Shown here: positions 22,664 through 33,781 of the stretch, in pieces
Layout: each line of letters starts with the position of its first letter
How positions within the stretch are numbered: the first letter of the stretch is position 1
From: Corynespora cassiicola
Taxonomy: Eukaryota; Ascomycota; Dothideomycetes; Pleosporales; Corynesporascaceae
DNA: 64,000 nt
Reading direction: 5' to 3'
NCBI GenBank assembly: GCA_022059125.1
Contig: JAEUWY010000023.1
Span: 992,001-1,056,000 of the forward strand
Program-made: the position numbers and the translations under genes
Notes under the pieces: model-generated
What the model was told of the DNA's origin: nothing
What the model saw: only the letters and a program-made list of their open reading frames with translations
Database searches by the model: none

Positions 22664-23350
22664 ATGGCCAACTATCTCGCCTCCATCTTCGGTACCGAGC
22701 AGGACAAAGTCAACTGCAGCTTCTACTACAAGATCGGCGCCTGCCGCCACGGTGACCGCTGCTCGCGCAAGCACGTCAAGCCCTCGTACTCGCAAACCAT
22801 TCTCCTCCCGAACCTCTATCAGAACCCCCAGTACGACCCGAAGAACAAGATGAACCCACAGCAGATGCAGATGCACTTTGATGCATTTTACGAGGACATT
22901 TGGTGCGAGCTATGCCAGTACGGACTCGTGGAGGAGCTCGTTGTCTGCGACAACAACAATGACCGTAAGTGTACCTGACCTATCCCAAACTCTCTAAAGC
23001 ATCTAATACTAACCCAATTCTCCACAGACCTCATCGGCAACGTCTACGTGCGCTTCAAGTACGAGGAGGACGCCCAGAAGGCATGCGACGCGCTCAACTC
23101 GCGCTGGTACGCCGGCCGCCCCATCTACTGCGAACTCTCCCCCGTCACCGACTTCCGCGAGGCCTGCTGTCGCCTGAACTCGGGCGAGGGCTGCGTGCGC
23201 GGCGGCTTCTGCAACTTCATCCACCGCAAGCAGCCGAGCCCGGATCTGGAGCGCGATTTGGAGATGTGCACCCGCAAGTGGCTCAAGGAGAGAGGCAGGG
23301 ACCCGCGCAGCATGTCCCGAAGCCCCACCCCACCTCCCAAGCGCTTCTAA
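22664..23350 (+). CDS. U2AF1: U2AF small subunit (splicing factor, U2AF35/U2AF23)
   Basis: Two exons (22664-22964, 23028-23350) give 207 aa, close to fission yeast U2AF23. The protein pairs with U2AF large subunit and reads the 3' splice-site AG. In order it has an N-terminal CCCH zinc finger ([16 protein letters not shown]), the [13 protein letters not shown] segment that contacts the large subunit, an RRM-type (UHM) core with [15 protein letters not shown], a second CCCH finger ([16 protein letters not shown]), and a short tail with Arg/Ser and Pro. The intron has a GTAAGT donor and an exact TACTAAC branch sequence (23007-23013) 14 nt before the CAG. Confidence 0.97.
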
Positions 23351-24700
23351 GGGACCTGCGATGGCTTGTCGAGAGAACGATAAGAGGGAATCGAGCATGC
23401 TGGGAGAAAGGGAGGGCGTCACGAGTTGATACCTTTTTATTGAGATTATGGGCATGGCGTTTTTAGGGTGCGGGACTTTTTTTTCTCCTTCTTATCCCTT
23501 GGGGAAGAATGATGGGATGCTGACTGCAGCAGGCCGTCGTGAGCAACAAAAAATACATGGTTACCCAAGGGGCTTTTCCTCGGCGGTATGGTTCCATCCT
23601 GCTAATTTCCTTTTTTTCCCTTCTAAGCGCCTGGTTGTGTTTGCAAAACCACCAACCCTTCCCACTCCGAACTCGGAATCTCCAGGGCTTTTGCGGGACT
23701 GTGGTACCGGGGAGTGGGGTCGGCGCTTGCTCGGGTGACCTAATTTCTTTCCTTCCTTTTTCTCGGTTTGGTGCTACGCGCGCTCGTAGACGTGGGGTGG
23801 GCCGGGGGGAGAGGGGGGATGGACATTTGCATTGGCATTGGCACTGTTCTACCTAGGTTTTTATTGGCCTGGTAGGATATGGCATTGGCACTGGCATTGG
23901 CATGGTCTACCTCTACCGCTTTTAATTTTCCGTCTCCCCGATGGACTTTGGAAGATTGCCGTCGTGCCTGGCACCCAGGGTGATGTATGGGATTTTGCGG
24001 CGTAGTGCAGATGTCAGTGTAGCATGGCCGGAGCTCCTGGCTGCGGAGCGAAGAAATGGAATGGGTTCGATACTCTGCTGGGGTTTTGTGGTGCGCTCGT
24101 GAGATTGTGATGGGTGTCATGATGGTGATGTTGTCCTTTTTCGGTCGTGTGGTGTGCGTTGGTGGGGAGGTTAATGGCAGTGCTGTGGCTGGGAGTGAGT
24201 GCCTTCTGTGGTTTGTTGGTTTATTTTTTTATGTTACTCTCTTTATAAATAATTAAATTTCATGTATATATGTATCGAAAGAGCTAGAGGAGTCCCTTTC
24301 TCTCAGCTGTGCTGGGCCAGGACTAAACAGTAAAAAAACATATGTACATGTGTGTGATTGTTGCATATTTTACTCAAATACATATGTGTGCTTTAGAATT
24401 CAGAAGTAGAACGTTTATTATATTAGAGTGCTTGTGTTAAGGATAAGTGCTTTAGAGTGTCGTGTTAGTGGGACGGTTTGTATAATGCGAGGCTGTATAG
24501 AGAGGGGGTTGTACGCCACGGACCGGATTATGAGCACGCCGGGTTCTGATGGACGTTTCATTGATTCAATCATCCATCCAATTCCTCAACATATAGCTAA
24601 CGCACGTGTGCAACGAGGCCACAAAACGCACATCCCTTCCACCAGATCGAACACCGCTCTCGTCTGCATCTCCCAAGTCCCCTACCCAACATCCCCATGC
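23351..24700. other. Intergenic, no gene seen
   Basis: 3' flanks of U2AF (+) and the converging miniprotein gene (-). AT-rich around 24220-24430. Contains the hexamer repeat listed separately. Frames at 23740-24256 are not convincing. Confidence 0.55.
23829..23906. repeat. Interrupted GCATTG hexamer repeat
   Basis: Two clusters of GGCATT/GGCACT units (23829-23846 and 23880-23906) separated by unrelated sequence. Confidence 0.6.
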
Positions 24701-24997
24701 CTACCTACAAGGCTGGGGCCGGCCCCTCTGGTTACACCTACTCCCCGACTTCGTGGGGCAGTAGTACGTTATCTATCCCCTCGTCAGCATCGCACTACCT
24801 TTTAAAGGGACGGAGGGAAAGGAGGGGGCTGGACGCACTCCGCCGGAATCATTGCAGTAACTGTTCCATCCGCATTCGTTGCAGCACTCGCGCCCTTGCG
24901 GGGGATTGGGTCCGATGTCGCCGACGGGGACGCATTGGGCGGATATGGTGGGGGTAAGGGAGGTCAGGGCGGCGAGGAGGATGAGGATGGGTTTCAT
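24701..24997 (-). CDS. Small secreted cysteine-rich protein, eight Cys
   Basis: Too short to stand out without splicing. Exon 1 is 24997-24839 and exon 2 is 24772-24701, with a 66-nt intron (donor GTGCGT, branch GCTGAC, acceptor ATAG) in phase 0. The product is 76 aa. Residues 1-20 are a classic signal peptide (Leu-rich, ending TISA before Gln21). The mature 56 residues hold eight Cys with spacing C-x15-CC-x2-C-x5-C-x9-C-x7-C-x8-C, enough for four disulfides, including a CC pair in RECCNECGW. The second exon supplies the last three Cys, and the even total supports the join. No family is recognised. Such proteins in fungi are often effectors or antimicrobial peptides; that is inference. Confidence 0.65.
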
Positions 24998-26902
24998 TTT
25001 GGAGGATCAGAAGGGGACGGTTGATGGTTTTTATTAGATCTTGTAGTGTTTGAGGGAGGGGAATGAGTTTGAGGGACAAGGTGATGGTCTTTCTTCACTC
25101 TTATAGTGCTTGCGGAAGGGGAGTGGGGACTTTGCGGAGGGTTGGCGATGATTTTTAGGGCTGGAGTGATGGCAGGCCTATACGGGAGGGCCGGCAGTCA
25201 TAGTTGGGTGACCTTGCTGGGGTTGTGTGATGGATTTTTGGAGTGTAGAGTTATGTTTTGGTTGGGTGTAGGGCATCAACACAATGAAGATGCACACATC
25301 GTTTATCCGCACTTTGAACTTTTTCGAGAGCTTTGATCCAAGGTATTGTTTTGGGGTGTGCTTTGGAGTGTTCTGTTGCCGTATTTTGCTCTCTTACTGC
25401 CACTTTCTTCTTGCTGTCTTTCGGTTCTGGTGTGCCCCGTGCAGATTGTAATCATCCGGATAATTTGTTCGATGATCAGGGCGAAGCCAGTTCTGACGCG
25501 GACCTTGTTTATGTCCATTCGGATGTCTCCGGAATATGAGGGGGGTCGACGGCCGAGTGAGGCCTGGGAAGTTGTATTGGTGACGTGTGGAGAGGGAACC
25601 GAGTAGGACAGCACCAAGAAGAGCAAAGTGGGTTCATGTCGGACTTGTTCATTTTTCACAGAAGAAGTGAGTCGTCGGAGCGTGAGAGGCATTCCGATGT
25701 TCCCGCCTCGTACTCTTTCTCACAAAGCACTGCAACCTTTGCGCCGTGGTTTGACTGACTTTGTGAAATTTGTCCCAAGGTTTCCGGTGACATTGCATGC
25801 CGTTGTTTCTATCTCGCACGAGAATCTTGGTGAGAGGTTTGATCGACTGGTAGGACATAGGTGAGAGATGGTGCGTAACGATTTCTTACTTTACAGGCAG
25901 ACTTGGCCGAGTTTCCTGAAGCGGTAGTCGGAGCAAGCTGCATGTAGCACTCTTCACACCCTACCAGGACCAATACTTGTGGGTTTCCGGAGGGAGATTG
26001 CCCATGCAGAAGGCCTCGAGGTACCGCATACTGATTGGATACTTCCATCACTCTGCCAGCTAGGGCGTTCCAAGACGCGGGCTAGGCGGGCTAGGCGCAC
26101 CCAGGCACAGTAACTCACTCACAGGTGCTACCCAAGGCATCACACGACGCGATAGCACGCCAGACACAAAACGCCCGCAGGGTCGGAGCACCTACCTCAA
26201 AGCTCGCAAGTGCGCGCGTGTCCCTGCGGAGAGGGACGACTGCCGGCATGTCGGCCGGATCTGCAGAGCTCGTAGCGCGGGTTTCGAAGCAGCGACGTGT
26301 GCGAAACAACGACGTTCTGGTTGACGGGTTGAAACATTTCCCAACGGTCGGCAGCGTAATGGCGCGGTCATGAGTCGTGGGAGGGAGAGCCTTCTCTCGA
26401 TCTCGGCCGGCGACGACAGAAACTTCCAAGGCTCGCCGACTCGCGCCGCGCGCAGGGCGGTGATGGTGGACGAACAACAAATATAGAGCATCGAGGCCTC
26501 GGGCGCCAGCGTGGTCGAGAAAAGCGGGCAGAAGAAATGGAGCCAAGGGCGTCGACGTGGTGGTCAAGAAGGTCGGAGGGCCAATCGACTGTCGTCGGCT
26601 GGGCCTGCCCACGCTGAGGGCTTGCCGCCAATGGCATGCCTGTCCGCGCTTTGACATGAAACGACGCCCGCCTCGTCCCATGGCCACCTCCACCATCTCT
26701 CCCCATCCCATCGCGACCGAGGCGCATCGCCGGCGCACAACCGCCTCTCGTCGCCTGGTGCCTGCCGTCACCTGGAGCACCCCCGTCACCTCTTCCAAGG
26801 CCGCGGTCGGGCAGTAGCGGCACGGCCACGACATTCTGCTTCCTGTTCCTCACCGTTTCTCGTGTGCTGCCGGCGCGCCTGTCCGAGAGCCACGGCGGAC
26901 CC

Positions 26903-26922
26903 GCCAGCCAGCCAGCCAGCCA
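26903..26922. repeat. (GCCA)5 microsatellite
   Basis: Five perfect GCCA units. Confidence 0.85.
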
Positions 26923-27070
26923 GCAGTGCAGCAGGTCCAGTCATCGTCGGATGGGTCCCGATCGAGTTGCGCGCGCCGACATGGCAGTACCGCGACGAGG
27001 CAGGGAAGCGTCGAGGGCCTGCCGCTGGCAGTGTCGCAAGCCTCCCTGAAGCCACCTCTACACCAGCAAT

Positions 27071-27089
27071 AGCAGCAGCAGCAGCAGCA
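27071..27089. repeat. (AGC)6 microsatellite
   Basis: Six perfect AGC units in non-coding sequence. Confidence 0.85.
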
Positions 27090-28168
27090 AGCAGCGAGGG
27101 AAATCTCCCGCAATCTAGATGATGCCTGGATGCCGTGTTGATGCGCCCCCGCGAAACCTTTACAGCGTTTGAAGGGTCCATCTCCCGCTGCTTCTGTGCA
27201 GACGGCGTCCTCACTACGGGGGGCCCCTCTCGCAGTTCGTCTAGGCCGTCGTAGCAGCCCTACGCTCAAGATTTGGGGTTGCATGGGGGTCTCCTGCGCG
27301 GCGGCTCAGGCTCCTGCACGCACTACCGGACGGCAAGGCAGCCAAGCCTGCGAGCCTCGCAGCCTCCCGCTCGGAACGACGCGACGACCAGGCGGCGGCT
27401 ACATTGTAGGTCGTCGCTAATGGTTGAAACGCAGATCGAACATGGCATATATCAGGCTCAAAAGCTTAATTCCGGTCCGCCTGCTGTGGAGCCCAGTACG
27501 GTACTGGCGTCTCGGTTTCGACCTGTCGTGTGTTTCTCTCTCCATTGGCTATCCGCCGCCTCTACCACTTCGCTGCCCAGGGAATTCTACTGTACTCCCT
27601 CCGCGGCGCCTGTCTCACCCCAATTCAACCGCCTGATAAAAGGTGAAGCGCCCCTGTGCGTCCTGGTCTAACTCCCCAATTCATCTACTGGCGCTTTCTG
27701 TCAATTTCGGCTTCGTCTTCTCTCCTCTTCCTCTTCCCTTTCTTCTTTTTCTTCTTCTTCTCTTCTTCTTTCTTGTGTTACGTGATCCCGCGCCGGTCGC
27801 AGGCATTAAGGGTCACGCACAAGGACCATATTATTCTTCATTGTCCTTCATTGAACAATGCAATAAAGGATCGACACGATTCCGTTGTGAAAGCCGCCTT
27901 ATCATTCGCCACGTGACATTGTGCGCTAAGGACGGTGTTGCCAAGACAACTTTGACCTCTACTTGAACCCTCTTATTTTCTTCCCCGCTGGTATTCGCCC
28001 TCTTTCGTCGACCCTCGACACTCCAGAAACTCGACGCTTGAAGCGCAAACGACAGAGTTTCCCCAACACTTTCTACATACTCAGTTTTCCCCATCTCGAG
28101 CTTGGCAGCGCCAAGTACGCGACTCTCTTCACTTCCACCACAAACGACTCCTCAAGTCGTCCGACAAC

Positions 28169-29605
28169 ATGCTCAAGCTGCTTGCTGTTGCCTTGGCAGT
28201 TTTGGGCTCGACGCCCATGGCCAGCGCCCACACCTGGATCGAGCAATTGCGAACTGTCAACAAGCAAGGCGACTACTTTGGCGAGTACGGCTATGCTCGT
28301 GGCATGGTGGATAAGGCGTCAGCAGAATTTAAAGAGATTGAAGCGGGATTCAATAGTGGTACGGGACCTCCCCCAATGAACTGGGAGATGCCTGCCTTTG
28401 AGAAAACCGGCCCTTTCATCACTGCCAACACCACTCTGTGCCACCCCAAGCAGCGCAAGCAGGAACAGTCTGCCGACAGGTTCCCCCGCCTCAAAGCCAT
28501 GCCTGGCACCATGATGGCTATGCGATATACGGAGAATGGCCACGTCACCCTCCCTGAGAATCAGAAGGGAAAGCCCGAGAAGGCTGGTACCGTCTTTGTC
28601 TACGGCACAACCGAGCCCAAGGAGGATGAGAAGCTCACCACTGTTCTTCAGTGGACCCAGGACGGCCAGGGCGGTGATAAGCGTGGCAAGCTCATTGCTA
28701 CCAATGACTATGACGACGGCCGCTGCTACGAGGTCAATAACAGTGAACGCTCCCTCCAACGCCAACAAGCCAACCCCAATGCCATCAAGGGCCAGCCTTT
28801 CCCCGAAGTTGGCCAAAATAGCACCGTGCCACTCGCCTGCGAAACTAACGCCATTCTCCCTGAGGATGCGCAAACTGGCAAGCTTTACACCATCTATTGG
28901 GTTTGGCAGTGGAACACCAAGCCCGGTGTTGACCCCGGTCTTCCCAAGGGCAAGGACGAGTACTACAGCACTTGCATTGATATCGATGTCTCCGACACCA
29001 GCACAACTGGTCTAGAGGCCAGCCTTGCTCTCGGCCAGCAGGACGCTTTCGAGCGCGCGGTCAAGGACTTCGGCTCTCGCACGGCTCTCTACACCGACCC
29101 CAAAGATGCCGCCGTCGGTCCCATTGTGCCGGGCCAGGAATCTCCTAGCCCCACTCCTGGCGCTCCCCCAACCCAGCCCTCTGCTTCCGCTGTACCGTCG
29201 TCTCAGCCCTCTGCTCCCGGCGGCCCTCCAGTCCAGCCCTCTGCGCCCGCCCTACCTTCGGCTCAGCCTTCTGCTCCCGGCAGCCTACCTTCGGCTCAGC
29301 CCTCTGCTCCCGGCAGCCCTTCAATCCAGCCCTCTGCTCCCGGCAGCCCTTCAATCCAGCCATCTGCCCCCGTTGCACCTTCGGTCTCGGGCGGTCTTCC
29401 GGCCAACTCGGTTCCTACGGCTGTCCCTACTTCCGCGGGCGCTGGTACCACGGTGACATCGAGCATTACAGTCTACATCACCGTCACTGGGCCAGCAAGT
29501 ACCTTGACCACGAGCACCACGTTGACTAACGCCCCGGTGAATCCGACAATAGTCGCTCGCCACCTCAACGGCGCCAAGTTCCGTGGTAGGTCATTCAACG
29601 CTTGA
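28169..29605 (+). CDS. Secreted protein with mature N-terminal His, LPMO-like
   Basis: 478 residues, no intron. The signal peptide (1-20) ends MASA, so the mature protein would begin His21-Thr-Trp-Ile-Glu. An exposed N-terminal His is the hallmark of copper histidine-brace enzymes such as lytic polysaccharide monooxygenases. Further candidates for the second ligand are H92 (TLCHPKQR) and H125 (ENGHVTLP); a conserved-looking aromatic strand, YTIYWVWQW, follows. Residues ~30-290 form a Cys-containing globular domain resembling the fungal HTWVE-type secreted proteins (DUF7492-like, from memory). Residues ~325-415 are a Pro/Ser/Ala linker with seven QPSA modules, then a Thr/Ser-rich tail. Copper binding and oxidase activity are inference only. 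Confidence 0.75.
   Translation: MLKLLAVALAVLGSTPMASAHTWIEQLRTVNKQGDYFGEYGYARGMVDKASAEFKEIEAGFNSGTGPPPMNWEMPAFEKTGPFITANTTLCHPKQRKQEQSADRFPRLKAMPGTMMAMRYTENGHVTLPENQKGKPEKAGTVFVYGTTEPKEDEKLTTVLQWTQDGQGGDKRGKLIATNDYDDGRCYEVNNSERSLQRQQANPNAIKGQPFPEVGQNSTVPLACETNAILPEDAQTGKLYTIYWVWQWNTKPGVDPGLPKGKDEYYSTCIDIDVSDTSTTGLEASLALGQQDAFERAVKDFGSRTALYTDPKDAAVGPIVPGQESPSPTPGAPPTQPSASAVPSSQPSAPGGPPVQPSAPALPSAQPSAPGSLPSAQPSAPGSPSIQPSAPGSPSIQPSAPVAPSVSGGLPANSVPTAVPTSAGAGTTVTSSITVYITVTGPASTLTTSTTLTNAPVNPTIVARHLNGAKFRGRSFNA
29160..29385 (+). repeat. QPSAP-module repeats inside the secreted-protein CDS
   Basis: Seven QPSA modules. The last two are near-identical 30-base direct repeats (29311-29340 and 29341-29370), pointing to recent slippage. 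Confidence 0.8.
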
Positions 29606-29781
29606 ATGTGTTGCTGTCGATCGTCGCACTTCACTCTTTTGTTTCTCGCGCTTTATTACTTTTATGCTTTCCGCATTTCTACACGACCACACTTGTTATG
29701 ACTTTACATACATTCGTACATACATATACCCCCCAAATTCATGTGGCATTGAGCCCCTCGAGGAGCGAAATTTAGTCTTTA

Positions 29782-29811
29782 CACGATACACCACGATACA
29801 CCACGATACAC
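29782..29811. repeat. 10-bp CACGATACAC repeat, three copies
   Basis: Three perfect tandem copies in the 3' flank of the preceding gene. Confidence 0.9.
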
Positions 29812-30175
29812 CCTCATGTTGTCTGTTTTTTGTTTTCTAGTTTTCCCTCTTTCTGTTTTCAGTCTTTCCTGTTTCTCTTTACGACTAGATGGAAGCACAC
29901 CTTGCTAACACGGTCCTTGATGGCAGGCCATTAAGGCACACATATCCTCACACAGGTGGCCATCCAGCCCTTCTTCCACATCATGCACGTCTCCCTCATC
30001 CCGACATCTCGGTATCAGCGGGGCGGGCATGTGCATAGCGATGGAGTCTGTTTCCTTTCTTTCCTTCTTTTCTCTTCTCTCACCTGTTTTTCATGACGAT
30101 GGCCACTCATCGTAGGTTGGCAATGCATATATTCAACGGACTGGATGGGAGGCGCTTCTCGTGTTCTTTGCATGC

Positions 30176-30205
30176 ATCGGATCGGATCGGATCGGATCGG
30201 ATCGG
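30176..30205. repeat. (ATCGG)6 pentanucleotide microsatellite
   Basis: Six perfect units followed by one degenerate unit. Confidence 0.9.
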
Positions 30206-31321
30206 ATCAGATCGATGAATATACCCCCCACTCGGCCCTCTGCGCTCGCAGAGCGGCATTATACATGGGATTGGCGTTATGGATGGATGGGTGGATGGGT
30301 CTACTTTGACCTTTCTCTTATATTTGTGGGCGAGAGCGAGCATACGATGCCTTGGTCATCAGGGCGGAGTGGCGTGAGGCAAATGGATTTGTGCTTTGTT
30401 TGAAATTTCTGTGTACTGTGTACTGTGTGACTTTGTGATGTCTGTGGGTGTGCGGGGGCGGGGTGGAGTGCGTGTGCGGCACAGCGGTGAGGGGTGAGGT
30501 CGTACGGAGGCAAACGGGGCGAACGAGGCGAACGAGGCAAACGTGCCTGAGGCATTCACCGCCACCTTGCATTGGCTTGCAGAGAGGGGCGCGGTCCGAG
30601 GTTTGTGGGGTTCCCCGCGTTTGTGAGAGGTGGGGGTCTGGGCTTTGGGATGGATTTGGAACGCGGTGTTTCAGGTGGGTGTCTCGAGGGGCTGGATTTG
30701 AGGGATGGGAAATGAGCCGTAGGATCTTTTTCTGGCATCTTTTTTGGATGGGCAGGGGTTGCATGATGATGATGAGTGACGTTTAGGGAGTGTTTGCAGG
30801 AACATGGTCACCCAGGTATGAGAGAGGGCTGTATGGCTACTGGATGATGCATGTTAGATTCCCTGCATGCCGGACCGCATGATCTTCTGGATATGGGTTG
30901 GATGGATAGTGGCCAAGGACCATGGGTGATGGAGTGCCTGTTATCATCCTCGATTTTATGCTGTGTAACGTTCGCTGCTCGTCTCCAATGGTCAAAGAAT
31001 CTGAGTCGGTATGCAGAGCCAACGCAACTGTAGGCAACGACATGGTTGGTGTGGGATAATCAAGAGACACGTCACATGGTGTAAATGGGAAATGCTCTTG
31101 CCTAGTATATTAATTTGTAGCTATGCCGCAATCACCGTACTCGAAAGTCTTTTGGTCAATTTCGGTCCTCTTTGTTTGATATCCAACGTAAGACTATTTC
31201 ATACCATCCGCGATAAACTGTGTTTTTTTTAACCGTGGTTTAAGCTTTTTACCATCACACACTGGTTGCCGTCACTTCGTACCCGCTTTGAAGAACCAAT
31301 AGCTATAGCCTAGTCGATACG

Positions 31322-32209
31322 ATGAACTCTGACAACCCGTCTAAGTACATTTCACCAAAGGGGAAGGAAAAGCTAAAGAGTCTAGAGGGATTCAGTTCCG
31401 TTCCCTATGCCGATGGGAAGAATGGTCAATCAGAGGGCTATGGCGTCCGAAAGGATTTGCACCCGGAATTGGCCACCAAAACAGGCAAAGTCCTCACGGA
31501 AGAGGAAGCAACTAAACAGATGGATAAGGCCATCGTAAAGATAGCCAAACTCTTCATCCCTAAGATAGGACTTACTGTATGGGATGCCATGAATCAAGGC
31601 CAGAGGGACGCAGCCCTCATGAGCGCATACAATATGGGAGCACAAGGAGCCTTTGATAGTTTTGGCAAGTGCTTGATTGAGCGAGACTGGGAGGGTGCGG
31701 AGAAGCGGATACGGATTTCGAGGACTACCGGACATCATAATGGCAAAGTGGTCGATCTATCGAGACGCCGACAACAGGAAGCAGATTTTTTCAAGGAAGC
31801 CACGTTGGAGCGAGACTCGGGAGGCGAAAAGGTAAATACCTTGCTTCGGCAGAATAGAAAATCTGATCCTTGGCTGATGAGCACCGCATAGGATCAGACC
31901 CTCGGTTTTCCAGGATTAAAAGTTCCAAAGGCCAAGGTAACTCATGTGGGTCCGGACCTCATAGTCGGTGGTGCCCTTGGACTAGCTGCTGGAGGTACAG
32001 CCTCGGTCGCTGTTGGTAGTGCGACTGTCTCGGCCAGTACGGGGCTATCTCTCGTAACAGGGTCGCCCTATCTACTCCTTGGTCTATCCTTTTCGAACCC
32101 AGTCACGGCGATCTGTTTTATTGGCGGGGCTGCTTGTGTTGGGGTTGCAGCAGCGGCCGGGTGTGCAATTGCAGCTTCCATGGGAAACAAAGATCCCGAA
32201 GACGACTGA
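31322..32209 (+). CDS. GH24 phage-type lysozyme fused to a Gly/Ala-rich hydrophobic tail
   Basis: Two exons (31322-31831, 31892-32209; GTAAAT donor, CATAG acceptor, phase 0) give 275 aa. Residues ~10-165 match phage-type lysozyme: catalytic Glu in LEGF (E22), Asp at D31, the SEGYG segment replacing the usual TIGYG, GQRDAALMSAYNMGA, and SRRRQQEADFF in place of the R-R-R-x-E block. GH24 enzymes cut peptidoglycan. Unlike the known secreted fungal GH24 muramidases, no signal peptide is seen. The second exon adds ~105 residues of which most form Gly/Ala/Val/Ser-rich hydrophobic segments (GGALGLAAGG, FIGGAACVGVAAAAG) resembling glycine-zipper membrane segments, ending in an acidic tail. The domain probably came from bacteria or phage; the tail could target a membrane. 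Confidence 0.8.
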
Positions 32210-33781
32210 ATTGTAATTGCAAGTATGGTTCAAGTTTGGAGAACAGCATGGGCGCTTGATTAGTTATCGGGTGCTATTTGCGGTGTATGAGGAGCTTTCA
32301 GGCTCCTTGGCACAGACGGAGTGAGGCATTGTGTCCTGTGCGAGAGCTACATTTCCATGAGACTAACGAGCTAAGTTGGAGTACCATAAGTTGCGAGATT
32401 GCTTTTCATGGCTTAGCGTTCTACTTCAAGCTACATAATAGAGTTTGTTCAGGCTCGTCAAATTGAGCCCAGTGCTATTAATAAATTTATCGCGGATGAC
32501 GGACTCGGACTTCCGTGACCGAACATTAAATTCGAGACCAGGCACTTCGAGTAGTATCTGCATTGGACCGAAAAGACATTAAAGGGTGATCTTCAGAAAC
32601 AAGAGAAACAGGTCTCACAGTTGAAAGAAGTCTCTGTGGTTGATGCTTCTCATTGGCCAGTCAGAGCCTAGCGTGCTTCAGATCTCTACACATGCATGTA
32701 ATGGATCGACATCTGCTCACCGTTCCCCACATGACTCGGAGAATATCAAAGCAGCAAACATTCCTTTATTTCGACGTGGCTTACATTTTTCCGTTCTCGG
32801 ACAATATCTGCGAATTTCAGTGGCTGACATGCTGACATGCACACTATCGGGCCGTGCCAGTGTACAAGTGTCTAGTGCCAATTTCTTACACAGCCTCGTA
32901 GATCTCCTAAGGGCACCATTCCCCGAGCCTCTACCATTCCCCAAGGCAATTGTTTTCTCCACTGTTACTCAGCCGCACTCTAGTTGCAGAACTATGAGCT
33001 TTTATTTTCCATCATTGCTAACACAGGTCCCATTGGGAGATCCTTTACCAACCGGGACAGTCAGTTCGGTGACCTAAACCCAAGGTGGAAATTTATTTAC
33101 ATTGTTTTTGTCGGAAAGTATGACGTACAAATATTACAAAATCTTGAGACATCCCCGCCAGGAACCCGTTGGGTTGCCTGAGCCAAGACGTAGTTGGCGG
33201 AAGATGTTTGGCTCAGCCGCCTTTTGCCTGCTTCGATCTCGGACGATCACCCCACACACCTGCAGGAATACCGAAAGGCTAGTGCTTCGCCTGGTATTGG
33301 ATGGCTATCTATGCTTTCCTGTGTCAGCCAAGAGCAAAGTTGTCTTGGGCGTTGCACATCGCTGCTAGTGGTCTTGTCGAGCGGATTTGGAGTATCTCGA
33401 AAGTGACACTAGGGGTACAACCTGAGCATTCGGAGTTGGAAAACTGATCATTTCCCTCAACTGGCAACTTTTCCCCATTCAGCGAGGATATAATCATGAA
33501 TTATGGTAGCTTGTGCGACTGTAGGGCAACTAGATTGATAGATATGTTGGAGGCCTGAATATAAGACGATGAGTATATTAAGGCCTGTTCGTCCTCGAGT
33601 TGAAAAGCATCAAACAGTCTCAATCCAACCACCACTACCACAGCGACAGCAACCTCGATCAAAATCTGATATAATTCTATTCCAATTCTTGAATCCAATG
33701 TAAGTCGTCACGTTATTGAAAAGCTAGTAGCAATATATGGACATCATCAGTCTGACACTACAAGATAATCAGCCGATCAAC
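32210..33781. other. Intergenic, no gene seen (1.6 kb)
   Basis: The plus-strand frame at 32640-33077 and the overlapping short frames have no signal peptide, motif or good splice support. AT-richer than the flanks; no transposon ends seen. Confidence 0.5.

Larger units (their letters stand above)
24998..28168. other. Long gap without a supported gene (3.2 kb)
   Basis: Divergent upstream region of the miniprotein (-) and the secreted N-terminal-His protein (+). The stretch 26050-27420 is GC-rich and carries overlapping open frames on both strands with Arg/Ala/Pro-rich translations, which I take as composition artefacts. The frame at 25303-25692 (-) has no recognisable features. A strong pyrimidine tract lies at 27710-27780. 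Confidence 0.5.
29606..31321. other. Intergenic, no gene seen (1.7 kb)
   Basis: 3' flank of the secreted N-terminal-His gene and promoter of the GH24 gene. Holds two small tandem repeats (listed). Frames here are not protein-like. Confidence 0.55.

Noticed and set aside
26115..27284. Several long overlapping frames on both strands
   Set aside because: Arg/Ala/Pro-rich translations in all frames, no start context, no motifs; a GC composition effect.
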